Positions 28,225 to 28,312 of a DNA stretch of 28,312 nt are shown here, one piece after another. A program made the translations under genes and the position numbers. Below the pieces are notes generated by a model, which worked only from the letters and a program-made list of their open reading frames with translations, searched no databases and was not told the DNA's origin. Source of the stretch: a virus; IMG/VR virus record IMGVR_UViG_3300037010_004498, positions 1-28,312 of that record. The stretch is one strand, 5' to 3'. Numbering within the stretch: position 1 is the first letter of the stretch; the number at the start of each line of letters is the position of its first letter.

Positions 28225-28312
28225 GACTTGACCTCGTTCTTCGCCTTCTCGGCTTCGCGTTCGGCTTTTTTTGTTGCGCGGTACTTCTTTACGGCATCCC
28301 GCGCGGCATCGG
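28221..28312 (-). CDS. Partial gene, Lys-rich C-terminal helix
   Basis: The frame runs from the window edge to TGA at 28223-28221 and overlaps the nuclease start (ATGA). The last 30 residues are highly charged (DAVKKYRATKKAEREAEKAK), likely a basic helix. The rest of the gene lies outside the window, so its product is unknown. A replication-associated protein is plausible by position. Confidence 0.6.
   Translation of the reverse strand, partial: DAARDAVKKYRATKKAEREAEKAKNEVKS

Noticed and set aside
1-28312. tRNA, rRNA, CRISPR array, insertion sequence, integrase or attachment site
   Set aside because: I looked for tRNA-like arms, regular spacer repeats, transposase motifs and integrase residues and saw none.

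Overview
The window is a continuous stretch of a very GC-rich (roughly 70% by eye) tailed-phage or prophage genome. Every gene I accept lies on the minus strand, so the gene order runs from high to low coordinates. Nineteen neighbouring gene pairs overlap by the four bases ATGA or GTGA, and GTG starts are common. I see no host gene, integrase, lysis gene, tRNA or rRNA. Both ends cut through genes. The high GC content suggests a host such as a myxobacterium, another proteobacterium or an actinobacterium, but nothing in the sequence fixes it.

Region A (28312-25720) holds the end of an unidentified gene, a VRR-NUC nuclease and a 687-residue superfamily 2 helicase-like protein with a four-cysteine cluster and a C-terminal helix-turn-helix. 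Region B (25719-24983) is a 737-base gap that I cannot fill with a convincing gene. It carries a hairpin just after the helicase stop, a 19-bp inverted repeat, tandem 10-bp repeats and an AT-richer patch with a dyad. It is the best candidate in the window for a control region or replication origin.

Region C (24982-19771) is a tightly packed set of small accessory genes. It includes a 55-residue Lys/Ala/Pro-rich basic protein, a Cys-rich protein, a small membrane protein, a protein with two possible helix-turn-helix units, a RyR-domain protein, a JAB/JAMM peptidase whose reading frame looks broken by one base, and a 71-residue conserved phage protein. Several of these genes are under 60 codons. 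A perfect 18-bp-stem hairpin separates this region from the late genes.

Region D (19713-9781) is the packaging, head and neck module: small and large terminase, a DUF4055-like portal, a HExxH protein, an SPP1 gp7/Mu F-type minor head protein, scaffold, major capsid protein, a possible decoration protein, and connector or neck proteins. Region E (9774-1) is the tail module. The sheath, tube, tape measure, DNA-circularisation-type protein and late-control-D/gpP-type hub match a Mu-like contractile tail, so the particle is probably a myovirus. The layout combines a DUF4055-type portal with a Mu-type tail. The genes act in the expected order of DNA replication or processing, packaging and capsid building, then tail assembly.
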